Assembly: GCA_023139045.1 (NCBI GenBank)
Contig: JAGLOJ010000025.1
Coordinates: 1-59,322 of the forward strand
Length of the DNA stretch: 59,322 nucleotides
From: Candidatus Sabulitectum sp.
GTDB taxonomy: Bacteria; Fermentibacterota; Fermentibacteria; Fermentibacterales; JCC-6
Direction: 5' to 3'
Positions 51,654 through 59,322 of this stretch are shown here, in pieces. The notes beneath the pieces are model-generated. The model was not told where the DNA came from and made no database searches. It saw nothing but the letters and a program-made list of their open reading frames with translations. Each line of letters begins with the position of its first letter. The first letter of the stretch is position 1. Position numbers and translations under genes: made by a program.

Positions 51654-52630
51654 TGGAATTCCAGAGACCATGGATGATTATCTTTGCTCTCGCAGGCCCG
51701 TTGTACTGGTGGTTGAGACTGCGCTGGCTCAGAGACGATGAAAAACGCCTTCGCCGATTCGTCCGACCTGTACTATGGGAGAGAATGGGTATCATTCCTC
51801 CTGCGCAGCACAGGGCTTCCCGTCTGCTGATTTCAGTTGCAATCATGCTTCTCTCTCTTTCCGCTGCCGGTCCCGTATGGGGGGTTTCTGCTGCCTGCAT
51901 TCCAAGTGGGGGCGAGAATGTGGTGATTGCCCTGGATGTATCCCGATCCATGTGGAGCGACGACGAGGCTCCAACCCGCCTGGGAAGGTCAGCCATTGAA
52001 ATAAAACGGCTCATCCGATCAATGCCCGGCACCAGGTTCAGTCTTGTTCTTTTCAGCGGTCATGCCAGGCTTGCTGTACCAATCACACTTGACAACGATT
52101 TCATACTGGACAGAATACCCTCCGGTCCGGCAGATGAAGTTTCCCTTCCACAGGGAACTGCACTGAGCAATCTGGTTGATGTGATGGCCGCAGCCCTGCC
52201 GGATATGGATATGGAGGGGCAGGTTGGAATAATCTTCTCAGATGGAGGATTTCACGACTATACCCTGAATGATGCAATCAATGAGGCACTCAGCCGCCGG
52301 ATGGCTCTTGTTACAGTAGGAACGGGGGGAGACTCTCCCGTAACTGTCCCCGGTGACAACGGCCCGCTTGTCTGGCAGGGGGACACTGTAAAAACGGTTC
52401 TTGAGGAGGAATGGCTGCAGAAACTTGCAGTGGAAACCGGTGGCTTCTACACCAGAGTATCAGAAGCCGGAGACCTTTCCCGACCGGTAAACGAACTTCT
52501 GCACCGCAGTTTCGCTCAGGCAGACGCAGAAATAGCCGGAGCCGCCGGCGCAAGAAGATACCAGTATTTCCTTGGAGCAGCCCTTCTTTTAATGGTGATT
52601 GCTGCCGGTATTGAAAGGAGAGAGTCATGA
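51653..52630 (+). CDS. batB: BatB-like VWA membrane protein
   Basis: 325 residues from the ATG overlapping batA by one base (TAATG). Membrane spans near residues 8-22 and 57-80, VWA domain with D-V-S-R-S (95-99), G-T-A-L-S-N-L and I-F-S-D-G-G-F-H, and a C-terminal span. Second VWA protein of the operon, with batC-like following by four-base overlap. Together BatA and BatB form inner-membrane complexes in other species. Confidence 0.9.
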   Translation: MEFQRPWMIIFALAGPLYWWLRLRWLRDDEKRLRRFVRPVLWERMGIIPPAQHRASRLLISVAIMLLSLSAAGPVWGVSAACIPSGGENVVIALDVSRSMWSDDEAPTRLGRSAIEIKRLIRSMPGTRFSLVLFSGHARLAVPITLDNDFILDRIPSGPADEVSLPQGTALSNLVDVMAAALPDMDMEGQVGIIFSDGGFHDYTLNDAINEALSRRMALVTVGTGGDSPVTVPGDNGPLVWQGDTVKTVLEEEWLQKLAVETGGFYTRVSEAGDLSRPVNELLHRSFAQADAEIAGAAGARRYQYFLGAALLLMVIAAGIERRES

Positions 52631-53352
52631 CCTTCCTGGCTGTACTGATAATGACCATTCTTTCCACGCCTGACCGAACACCTCTTCTCGACCTCTATCT
52701 TGAAGCAACCGAGCTCGTTGGGGAAGGCAGATTTGAGGAATCCACTGTTCTCTTCAATGAAATTTTCACAAGAATGCCTGACAACCGGAGGGCCGTTTAC
52801 AACCATGCAGTCTCAAGCTTTGCAATGGGTGATTTTTTCACTGCGGACAGTTTGTTTTCCATTTTTCCCGAACATGTATTCCAGGAAGACACCCTTCTTG
52901 AAGCCCGTTCCTCCGCAAGACTTGGCAACGCCATGAACAACGAAGATCATGCCGGTGTACAGAGCGTACTTGAAATGCTTCTTCCGGAGTTATCCGCCGG
53001 AGAATCCTCAGAACGCCTTCGCCAGAACTACGAAGTCGCACTGAAATGGTTGACGCAGAACGAGCCCCCTCCTCCTGAGGACCAGGAGGAACCCGAAGAC
53101 AACGAGGACCAGGAGGAGCCTGAAGACAACGAAAATCAGGAAGAGTCCGAGAACAACGAGGATCAGGAAGAACCCGGAGACAATGAGGATCTGGAAGAAC
53201 CTGAGGATGATGAAGAAAATCAGCCTCAGCCTCCCGGGGAGTCAGAAATGACCCCAGAGGTTGCACAGATGATTCTTGACATGGTTGAAGAAGCAGAGGC
53301 CGAGACAGCAGATGGCGGTACCGGTGGAGCGATTGGAGTTCCCAATTGGTAG
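52627..53352 (+). CDS. BatC-like TPR protein with an acidic repeat tail
   Basis: 241 residues. A hydrophobic N-terminus suggests export or anchoring, then TPR-like helices (A-T-E-L-V-G-E-G-R-F-E-E-S-T-V-L-F) to about residue 150, then five nine-residue acidic repeats (D-Q-E-E-P-E-D-N-E type) to about 196, then a short conserved-looking helix (M-T-P-E-V-A-Q-M-I-L-D-M-V-E-E-A-E-A-E). BatC proteins are TPR proteins of similar size. The acidic repeats are a local feature. It overlaps batB and batD. Confidence 0.72.
   Translation: MTFLAVLIMTILSTPDRTPLLDLYLEATELVGEGRFEESTVLFNEIFTRMPDNRRAVYNHAVSSFAMGDFFTADSLFSIFPEHVFQEDTLLEARSSARLGNAMNNEDHAGVQSVLEMLLPELSAGESSERLRQNYEVALKWLTQNEPPPPEDQEEPEDNEDQEEPEDNENQEESENNEDQEEPGDNEDLEEPEDDEENQPQPPGESEMTPEVAQMILDMVEEAEAETADGGTGGAIGVPNW
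53080..53214 (+). repeat. five tandem 27-base repeats in the batC-like gene
   Basis: The unit encodes D-Q-E-E-P-E-D-N-E. Copies start at 53080, 53107, 53134, 53161 and 53188; the first two are nearly identical, the later ones diverge. In-frame copy-number change would leave the rest of the protein untouched. Confidence 0.85.
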
Positions 53353-54950
53353 GACTTCTCATTCTTCTTCTCTTTGGATCCGGTGAACCGTTTGACTGGG
53401 AATGCCCTCTTTCAGTGGAAGCGGGCGAAACATTCTCCTTGCGTGTAATCTGTTCCGAACCGGGATGTTCCGGTATTTCTGCCGGTAGAATTACTTCGTC
53501 ACCCGGTATTTCTTTGCTGGGCAGTTCCACCTCAACCAGCATTTCAACTGTAACAACACCCGGTGGGCGGCAGCTCACCCAGGTGGTTGTGCTGGAAATA
53601 ATATTTTTCGCCTCCAACGCCGGAGGAGGGGGAAGTGATCAAACCATAGGCCCCCTGCAACTCAATCTCCACGGTATCGGCTCATACACTCTTGACGAAA
53701 TCACCATAACAGTAGATGGATCTGTTGCAGCAGGCACCTCCCGGGGGAGCAGAGCAGATAATGTCCCCATGCCAACGGAAGACGTCTGGCTGGCTGGAAT
53801 TCTCCATGATCCACGGGGACGCATTTATCCGGGAACCAGACTTTTCATAGACTACTATGTATACAGCCGGGTTGGTGTTGAGAACATCACCTACTGGTGG
53901 GGGGCACCTGAACTGGGTGTGATCATAGATGTGGAGACTATTTCAGACAGCAACTGGGAGAGTGCAGACGCAAAGCACGGCAATACCAGTCGCAGTCTTC
54001 TTGCTGAAGTAGAGATGGCTCCGGCGGCAGCCGGCAGCCTTCAGGCACCGGGATTCCGGGCGGATATCACCGGAACAGACTATGATCGATGGGGAAAGAT
54101 TTCCCAGTGGACAGTAGAAAGCGCACCAATTGTGCTTCCTGTCTTTCCTTTCCCTGAAAATCCACCTGACCGCTGGGATGAAACTCTTCTGGACAGTGTA
54201 GCTGTGCGAATTGAACAGCTTCCAGCCCCCCCGGGCCAGGGGGGAGAGCTTTCAGTTAGAGTTACCTGTACCGGCCCCGGCAGCGTTTACATGAATGAAC
54301 CACCAACCCTCACCCTTCTGGGAAATGCAAGTCTGCTGCTGCTAAACAACGGGTCTGCCAGCAACAAGAAATGGTGGAACTACATCCTTGAACCGGAGGA
54401 AACAGGATATTGCATTCTGGGTCCGGATTCTGTTGTGTGGTTGAACCGCAGGAATTACACTTACCGGACAGTGTTTATCGAGCCGTGTTCGTTACACGTA
54501 ACAGTTATCCCGTGGTCAGACAGGGCAATTGAGCTCGATGCCGTAAATAGCGGAAATTCACCGCTTTACTGGATCACTATAGGCGTACTTGGCGTTGTCA
54601 CTCTGACAGTATTACTGGGAGTAGCAGCAAGACGAAGAGATAAGAGACTTGGCTCGGTAACCAGTGCCAGCGATATAGATGAGCTTCTTTCCGGACTGGA
54701 GAGTGAGTTATCGAGAATGCTCACCGGTAAAAAGGAATACCTGGGCTACGAAGAGCTTGATGATTTCCTCAACCAATGCAACACAGACACCTTCCTGGCC
54801 AGGCGGATAATGCGATTCTGGAAAGACCTGGAACAATCGCTGTCAGACAGGGAGATAACAGGACCAGCCTTCGAGAAACTGAAAACAACCGCGGATGAAC
54901 TTCTTGAGAAGCTCCGCAACGACCTTAATTCAAACAATGAAAAGGAATAA
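53346..54950 (+). CDS. batD: BatD-like envelope protein
   Basis: 534 residues, TTG start with seven bases of overlap. A short N-terminal hydrophobic leader is followed by a long beta-rich, Ig-like extracytoplasmic region (for example G-P-L-Q-L-N-L and V-T-C-T-G-P-G-S-V), a membrane span near residues 415-430 (L-Y-W-I-T-I-G-V-L-G-V-V-T-L-T-V-L-L-G) and a cytoplasmic helical tail of about 100 residues. The BatD protein of aerotolerance operons has this layout. It is the last Bat gene; a small membrane protein follows after three bases. Confidence 0.75.
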   Translation: MVGLLILLLFGSGEPFDWECPLSVEAGETFSLRVICSEPGCSGISAGRITSSPGISLLGSSTSTSISTVTTPGGRQLTQVVVLEIIFFASNAGGGGSDQTIGPLQLNLHGIGSYTLDEITITVDGSVAAGTSRGSRADNVPMPTEDVWLAGILHDPRGRIYPGTRLFIDYYVYSRVGVENITYWWGAPELGVIIDVETISDSNWESADAKHGNTSRSLLAEVEMAPAAAGSLQAPGFRADITGTDYDRWGKISQWTVESAPIVLPVFPFPENPPDRWDETLLDSVAVRIEQLPAPPGQGGELSVRVTCTGPGSVYMNEPPTLTLLGNASLLLLNNGSASNKKWWNYILEPEETGYCILGPDSVVWLNRRNYTYRTVFIEPCSLHVTVIPWSDRAIELDAVNSGNSPLYWITIGVLGVVTLTVLLGVAARRRDKRLGSVTSASDIDELLSGLESELSRMLTGKKEYLGYEELDDFLNQCNTDTFLARRIMRFWKDLEQSLSDREITGPAFEKLKTTADELLEKLRNDLNSNNEKE

Positions 54951-54953
54951 TCC

Positions 54954-55487
54954 ATGAGCGGAATATTTGAATGGTATTTGAGAACGGTTACAAGCTATCC
55001 TTTCCATGCAGCATTTATTCAGTTTGCAATACTTGGAATGGTAGGAGACTGGATAGCATCAGCTGTAATGCGCAAGAAATTCAAATACACACCCTTCAAG
55101 TTCATCCTGAAGATGCTTGGCTGGGGAATTCTGGGACTTATCATAAAAGTCGGCTTCATCGGAATGCACGGCTTCACCGCTGCTGTCTTCGCTAAATTTC
55201 ACTGGCCAACTACAAACGCTCTTCTTCTTGCCTTCTGCATGAGCACATTCACCAACCTCCTTTTTGGTCCCCAGATGATGCTCTTCCACCGCTGGGAAGA
55301 CAATCTTCTACAGGGCACAAAGGGCTACAAGGGAATGGATATCGCCATTAAAAGCCTTATCTGGTTCTGGATTCCGGCCCACACTCTTACCTTCAGCATC
55401 GCAAACCATGATGTTCAGGTTGGTCTGGCTGCTGCATGGTCTCTTGTACTTGGCCTTATCCTTGGAATAGCAAATCGGAAAAATTAA
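54954..55487 (+). CDS. polytopic membrane protein of unknown function (177 aa)
   Basis: Four or five membrane spans (for example residues about 18-40, 50-72, 80-100 and 120-165). G-D-W-I-A-S-A near the start and F-G-P-Q-M-M-L-F-H-R-W-E-D-N in a loop faintly recall the G-D and G-P..H.W motifs of Mpv17/PMP22 channels, but the resemblance is weak. Three bases behind batD, so likely translated with it. I do not assign a family. Confidence 0.65.
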   Translation: MSGIFEWYLRTVTSYPFHAAFIQFAILGMVGDWIASAVMRKKFKYTPFKFILKMLGWGILGLIIKVGFIGMHGFTAAVFAKFHWPTTNALLLAFCMSTFTNLLFGPQMMLFHRWEDNLLQGTKGYKGMDIAIKSLIWFWIPAHTLTFSIANHDVQVGLAAAWSLVLGLILGIANRKN

Positions 55488-55497
55488 TAGAGCAGCA

Positions 55498-56598
55498 ATG
55501 AAGCTTCCAATAATCTCTCTCTGCCTGGCTGCAGGCCTGGTGCTCTTTTCAAGCTGTGCTGATTCGACCGCAGAGAAATCCCTGGAGATCTCTGCAATTC
55601 CCGAATACGAAATTACACTCGTAGATTCTTTCGGAGTTGAGATGGGAGATTCCCTGACCATGCTCGGTTTCATACGTGATTTCTGCTACCACTCGAATGG
55701 TTCAGTTCTTATTCTTGACGGCAGAAGAAAAAACATTCTGGTTCTCCCGGCATCCGGTTCTCCATATCGTATAAGCAGACCTGGTAGTGGTCCCGGTGAA
55801 TTTCAGATGTGCGAGTCTATCTGCGTACTGACTGATGGAAGAATTCTTGCCGGTGATGACGGAAAACATGAAGTGATGATCTTTGATATTTCAGGCGAGT
55901 ACCTGGGAACATTCTTTAATACTGAATGGTATGTCCCCTTCAAAATGTACCCGGTTGACTCTCAGGCTGTAATAGCAAATCTGCTTGATTTCGCCATGGG
56001 TGAGAATGGTTTCTCAACCAGTTATGTCATAGGAAAATTTCAACGGAGTCCGGAGGCGGATCCCTGCTTCCTGAGCCGTAACTGGGAACTTGTCCCGGCA
56101 GAAACAATGACGCGGACTCTGCTGACCGATTTTTGCGCAGACCGCGAAGGCAATGTTTTCATTACCGGGAACAACACCATTTATAGTGTTTCCATTTTCA
56201 ATTCCGCAGGAGAGATCATCGGAACAATTGAAAGAGGCGACATTGCCCGGCTGCAAAAGACAGACGAGCTGTTTGATGAAGAAACTCGTCTGCATGAGCA
56301 GCAGCCCATGCAGGATTACAGATACAACGAGCCATACGCGTTCCATAAACTTATTGCACTGGCGGGAATAGATTCTGAGGGGAATCTCTGGGTTACAAGA
56401 TTCGATTCAATGCCCGACTGCCTGTTTGACATCTGGAGTCCATCCGGTGAACTGCTCTACACTGCAAGACTCCAGCGAACAGAAGAATCACCTGAACTTG
56501 TTATCATAAAGGTGGATCGGGGCGGCATCCTGGCATCCACCTCAGGCTCGGCAGATGTTGAAAGAATCTATTTTCTTGAATGCAATAGAAACATATGA
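55498..56598 (+). CDS. 6-bladed beta-propeller lipoprotein (intact)
   Basis: 366 residues. Signal peptide with lipobox L-F-S-S-C (Cys20). Six blade-like repeats with NHL-like strands follow; G-S-G-P-G-E-F-Q-M and G-R-I-L-A-G-D-D-G-K-H-E-V-M-I-F-D are exact counterparts of the frameshifted gene at the window start (G-S-G-P-G-E-F-M). So the window holds at least two members of one paralogue family, plus a fragment near 1.7 kb. Such proteins in FCB phyla are often surface-exposed; ligand unknown. It overlaps the next gene by four bases. Confidence 0.82.
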   Translation: MKLPIISLCLAAGLVLFSSCADSTAEKSLEISAIPEYEITLVDSFGVEMGDSLTMLGFIRDFCYHSNGSVLILDGRRKNILVLPASGSPYRISRPGSGPGEFQMCESICVLTDGRILAGDDGKHEVMIFDISGEYLGTFFNTEWYVPFKMYPVDSQAVIANLLDFAMGENGFSTSYVIGKFQRSPEADPCFLSRNWELVPAETMTRTLLTDFCADREGNVFITGNNTIYSVSIFNSAGEIIGTIERGDIARLQKTDELFDEETRLHEQQPMQDYRYNEPYAFHKLIALAGIDSEGNLWVTRFDSMPDCLFDIWSPSGELLYTARLQRTEESPELVIIKVDRGGILASTSGSADVERIYFLECNRNI

Positions 56599-57278
56599 AA
56601 GCGGAATCTGCAAGCAGGCATTCTGATGCAGAAGCAGTTGTCGAATACTACAGACTGCAGGCAAAAGATTATCACAACAAGTATTACACCGGCAATTCTC
56701 AATCTGATATGGCAGTAAAACCCGAAATTGAACTCCTTCAAAACACATTCAGAGGTCTTGATGTTCTGGAAATTGCCTGCGGTACAGGTTTCTGGACTGA
56801 GATCGTGGCTGAAAGCGCGAACTCGATACTGGCTACAGATGCCAATCCTTCAATGATTGCAGAAGCAGAGAAAAGGCTGTTCCATTTATCAAATGTCTCC
56901 TTCAGCGATGCTGACGCATACAGTCTGTCTGATGTAACCGGAAAATTCACAGGAGCATTTGCCGTACTGTTCTGGTGCCATATACCCAGGCAACGAATAC
57001 GGGAATTTCTTATCGCTCTTCACGACAAACTGGCTCCCGGATCATCTGTTGTTTTTATCGATCAGCTCGAAGACTCAGATGTAAAAACACATCAAAGAGA
57101 TAAACACGGCAATATGATCGCAGGAAGAAAGGCAGCTGGTAAAGAATTTTGTGTTGTGAAAAACATCCCGGAGAAACAGCAGCTTCTTGATGATCTTCAT
57201 GAATTTGCTGATGACATTCACTACAAAATACATTCCAGTGGTTACTGGAGTGTTTCCTGGAAAACCGGGAAGCTGTAG
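56595..57278 (+). CDS. class I SAM-dependent methyltransferase
   Basis: 227 residues. V-L-E-I-A-C-G-T-G-F-W-T (motif I, SAM), L-A-T-D-A-N-P (acidic loop) and A-V-L-F-W-C-H-I-P (motif IV). The D-Q-L-E-D-S-D segment and the lack of a membrane span suggest a soluble small-molecule methyltransferase. It overlaps the propeller lipoprotein. Transposase debris begins directly after its stop. Substrate unknown. Confidence 0.82.
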   Translation: MKAESASRHSDAEAVVEYYRLQAKDYHNKYYTGNSQSDMAVKPEIELLQNTFRGLDVLEIACGTGFWTEIVAESANSILATDANPSMIAEAEKRLFHLSNVSFSDADAYSLSDVTGKFTGAFAVLFWCHIPRQRIREFLIALHDKLAPGSSVVFIDQLEDSDVKTHQRDKHGNMIAGRKAAGKEFCVVKNIPEKQQLLDDLHEFADDIHYKIHSSGYWSVSWKTGKL

Positions 57279-57279
57279 A

Positions 57280-57455
57280 AGCCTCTTTGTCACCTGGCCG
57301 GGGCTTGCAGAACACTTTGCGGAAAACCTTGCCCACCTGATCATCAAGGGAGAAATTGTTATCACTCAGACAGAGGGAAGAGTGATCAACGGGGAAAGGA
57401 TCCCTGTCACTGAGAAGTTGTTTCCATATTCGAATCCCATACTGATGGAAAGTAA
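57280..57455 (+). pseudogene. transposase remnant (ISNCY/IS1182-like C-terminal core), frameshifted
   Basis: Two frames read L-A-E-H-F-A-E-N-L, then I-N-G-E-R-I-P-V-T-E-K-L, then (next frame) V-S-I-F-E-S-H-T-D, a pattern close to the E-K-x-x-S-I-F-E-P-H-T-D-x-I core of ISNCY-type transposases. A missing G near 57419 splits the frames, and a stop follows at 57453-57455. The rest of the element and terminal repeats were not found. Confidence 0.55.
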
Positions 57456-57628
57456 AACGAGATTGAAGAAATAGTGCCTGAATGCATTGGCGCTCATACA
57501 CTACATTGACGGACGAAGCTCCCAGAAACATGTTATGGATCGGATCGTTTGGAAAAAACAGTTTGAATCTAAAATTATGACAGGGATTTCTGAATGTTTG
57601 ACCGGGGAATCACTAGAGAGTAACATAT

Positions 57629-59206
57629 TTGAAACCTACCTTGATACCCGATTCAAAGAACCGTTCGATTGCAGCCTTGCTGATCTGCGTTACTATAATG
57701 CTTTTTGCCGCAACATTCTCTGGTGTACCTCTTAACCACGATTGCGCGCTTCTGCTTCAGTGCGGAAGGCTTATATCCGAAGGAAGCATTCCCTTCGTGA
57801 ATCATGTTGAGACAAATTTACATATGTCACAATACATCCATGTACCACCGGTTTTGCTGTCAAATATCCTTGGTATAAATGTACCTCTTGTGTTCATCGC
57901 AGGAGTTATCCTTTTCACTTGCTTCACCTGTTTCGCAGTGTTACTCCTGATGCGAAGGTCTGGTCTGTTCTACACTTGGACAGGAGTCGTTCTTGTATCT
58001 TCCTCGATACTTATTCTGTCGCTCAAGGCATACAGCTTGGGAAACTTCGGACAAAGGGAGCATTTGTTTATGCTTGCATGGCTTCCGTTTGTTCTCGTCA
58101 GATATTCCAGAATGCAGGATGTTGGTGTTAGCACTGCAATGGCAGTGTTAACAGGCTCTCTCGCAGGTATCATGATGCTGTGTAAGCCATCCTTCTTTGC
58201 TCTGGCAGTTCTGATAGAAGTCTGGATGGGATTCCGCATGAGAGGGAAAAGAACATATTGCACCCCGGAAATGCTCGCCGTATACTTCATTGCACTTGCC
58301 TTTGCTGTTAATCTGCTTCTGTTACCAGGCTCCATACACTCTCCTTTTTTCACCAGATGGATACCTTTCATTGCCGCCGGTTACCATTCATACAATGTAT
58401 CAATTCTCGGAATTATCGGGGAACAACAGCAAAATTGGTTTCTGTTTCTTGGAAGTGCAATGCTTTCTATTTTTGTCATGTTTAAAAGCAGGCATGCAAT
58501 CAGGCATCTCCTCGAATTACTGCTTGTTGCATCTATTATCGCAACCGGCTTGTTTCTGCTTCAGCACAAAGGTTGGCCTTACCATTTGTTTCCGGCATTC
58601 GGACTAATAGTAGTACTTATAACCGTCTCCATCGCAGCCATATACGAAAAGTACAAATCAAACGGAATTAATGCGAAATTAATAAATATTGTTCTTTTGC
58701 TAACCCCGGTTGCCGCCTGTTTGATACTAAGCGGAAACTCATTCCGGTACTCGGATTCCGCATACTCAAGCATGGAAGGGTTCCTGAAGATAATTGAGAT
58801 ATACTCAGATCCCGGCGAGCGGATTTCTTTCATTTCTACTTCTGTCTATCCAAAATATCCGACACTCCTTTATGCCGACAGGCTACCTGGAACAAGATTC
58901 ATGTCAGCTTTTCCTATCGCGCTGATTTACAGTGATGCAGAAATTTCCAACTCTCGAGATTTCTGTTACAGGCCATCACCGGACATGGCAGATGAAGAAA
59001 TGCAGTTCCTTATGGAACTGGGAACAGATATTCGAACCCACAGACCAGCACTCGTATTCGTCAACGAGCAAGTACCATGTCAGGGATGCCCGGTCGGATT
59101 CAGCATCTACGATTATCTCTGCAACTCTGGATGGGTGGATGAATACTTGAATGATTACAAGTTTCTCCGCATCTACAGCGGATTCAGAACCTACCGTTTG
59201 GACTGA
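57629..59206 (+). CDS. GT-C-like polytopic membrane protein
   Basis: 525 residues, TTG start 15 bases after AGAGAG. About ten membrane spans (for example residues 15-32, 70-100, 115-135 and 180-200). After the first span, N-H-D-C-A-L-L-L gives an acidic motif like the first loop of GT-C glycosyltransferases (PMT/ArnT-like), and Q-R-E-H-L-F-M follows in a later loop. The C-terminus is soluble, with G-C-P-V-G near the end. It likely transfers a sugar from a lipid carrier to an envelope target. Alone at the window end after transposase debris. Confidence 0.6.
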   Translation: MKPTLIPDSKNRSIAALLICVTIMLFAATFSGVPLNHDCALLLQCGRLISEGSIPFVNHVETNLHMSQYIHVPPVLLSNILGINVPLVFIAGVILFTCFTCFAVLLLMRRSGLFYTWTGVVLVSSSILILSLKAYSLGNFGQREHLFMLAWLPFVLVRYSRMQDVGVSTAMAVLTGSLAGIMMLCKPSFFALAVLIEVWMGFRMRGKRTYCTPEMLAVYFIALAFAVNLLLLPGSIHSPFFTRWIPFIAAGYHSYNVSILGIIGEQQQNWFLFLGSAMLSIFVMFKSRHAIRHLLELLLVASIIATGLFLLQHKGWPYHLFPAFGLIVVLITVSIAAIYEKYKSNGINAKLINIVLLLTPVAACLILSGNSFRYSDSAYSSMEGFLKIIEIYSDPGERISFISTSVYPKYPTLLYADRLPGTRFMSAFPIALIYSDAEISNSRDFCYRPSPDMADEEMQFLMELGTDIRTHRPALVFVNEQVPCQGCPVGFSIYDYLCNSGWVDEYLNDYKFLRIYSGFRTYRLD

Positions 59207-59322
59207 GTTCCCCGAAAACATCTAGTACTCTGTCAGGTATTAAGTGTCGGTATAATGCGCCGCTATTCTGAGTTCCATACTAACGTTTGGGACGCATTCG
59301 GTTGCTGACTCTGCTGCTTTCC

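Noticed and set aside
52838-53617. 259-codon minus-strand open frame
   Set aside because: Caused by the repeat-rich batC/batD sequence; P/R/S-rich translation without motifs.
59207-59322. Possible IS edge at the window end
   Set aside because: No terminal repeat or transposase pattern could be read in 116 bases.

Overview
The window looks like a chromosomal piece of an uncultured diderm bacterium of the FCB type (Fibrobacterota-Chlorobiota-Bacteroidota and related candidate phyla such as Fermentibacterota). The evidence is a PorV-like outer-membrane protein, a secreted protease with a C-terminal FlgD/T9SS-like sorting domain, lipobox-bearing beta-propeller lipoproteins, a TonB-dependent receptor, a complete MoxR-Bat operon and frequent TTG/GTG starts with ATGA or TAATG overlaps. 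The phylum is inferred from gene content, not from a marker tree.

Region 1 (1-5.2 kb) is a scrapyard of decayed and mobile DNA: a frameshifted beta-propeller lipoprotein, the tail of a second propeller gene, a group II intron reverse-transcriptase fragment, an integron-type integrase cut off after its first catalytic arginine, a small unknown protein, a radical SAM/SPASM enzyme and a frameshifted IS3 OrfA remnant. Region 2 (5.2-9 kb) holds small accessory genes: two methyltransferases, a GyrI-like protein, a ParB-like protein and an MDR oxidoreductase. Region 3 (9-14.1 kb) is a tight operon. It encodes a solute-binding-like protein without a signal peptide, a cysteine-rich HypB/CooC-like GTPase, an ABC ATPase without permease, a zinc ribbon, a ferredoxin, a small DUF2007-like protein, a HAD phosphatase and a phosphoribosyltransferase. 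This is the best candidate here for an undescribed system. Region 4 (14.2-16.1 kb) has toxin-antitoxin-like pieces, including an HExxH protein with an antitoxin-like tail, followed by a 34-residue PIN toxin stub.

Region 5 (16-19.4 kb, minus strand) is lipM-lipA-dus-lipoprotein. Region 6 (19.5-25.7 kb, plus) is PorV-like protein, surE, an active-looking transglutaminase-like protein, its inactive-looking partner and a GT-C/TPR membrane protein. Region 7 (25.6-31.6 kb) has trmO, an orphan antitoxin, an ABC-2 transporter, a flippase-like protein, an FAD oxidoreductase, an ArsR-rhodanese fusion and a frameshifted DUF302 protein. Region 8 (31.6-34.8 kb) is a vitamin B12 uptake locus: terminator, cobalamin riboswitch, BtuB-like TonB receptor and BtuG-like propeller lipoprotein. 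Region 9 (34.8-39.3 kb) holds a PHP-glycosyltransferase fusion, then a more AT-rich OLD-family nuclease lying against the 3' end of a tRNA-Pro gene.

Region 10 (39.4-48 kb) has an M14 carboxypeptidase, rpmA, hutI, a TPR/MshEN-like protein, a DUF512 radical SAM protein, a kinase-like protein lacking the phospho-acceptor His, and a phosphohexomutase. Region 11 (48-55 kb) is the MoxR-DUF58-BatA-BatB-BatC-BatD operon. Region 12 (55-59.3 kb) has a second intact propeller lipoprotein, a methyltransferase, a transposase remnant and a GT-C-like membrane protein. I recognised nothing in the last 116 bases. Three separate one-base deletions (near 417, 31148 and 57419) break otherwise good reading frames. 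They may be consensus errors or real decay.
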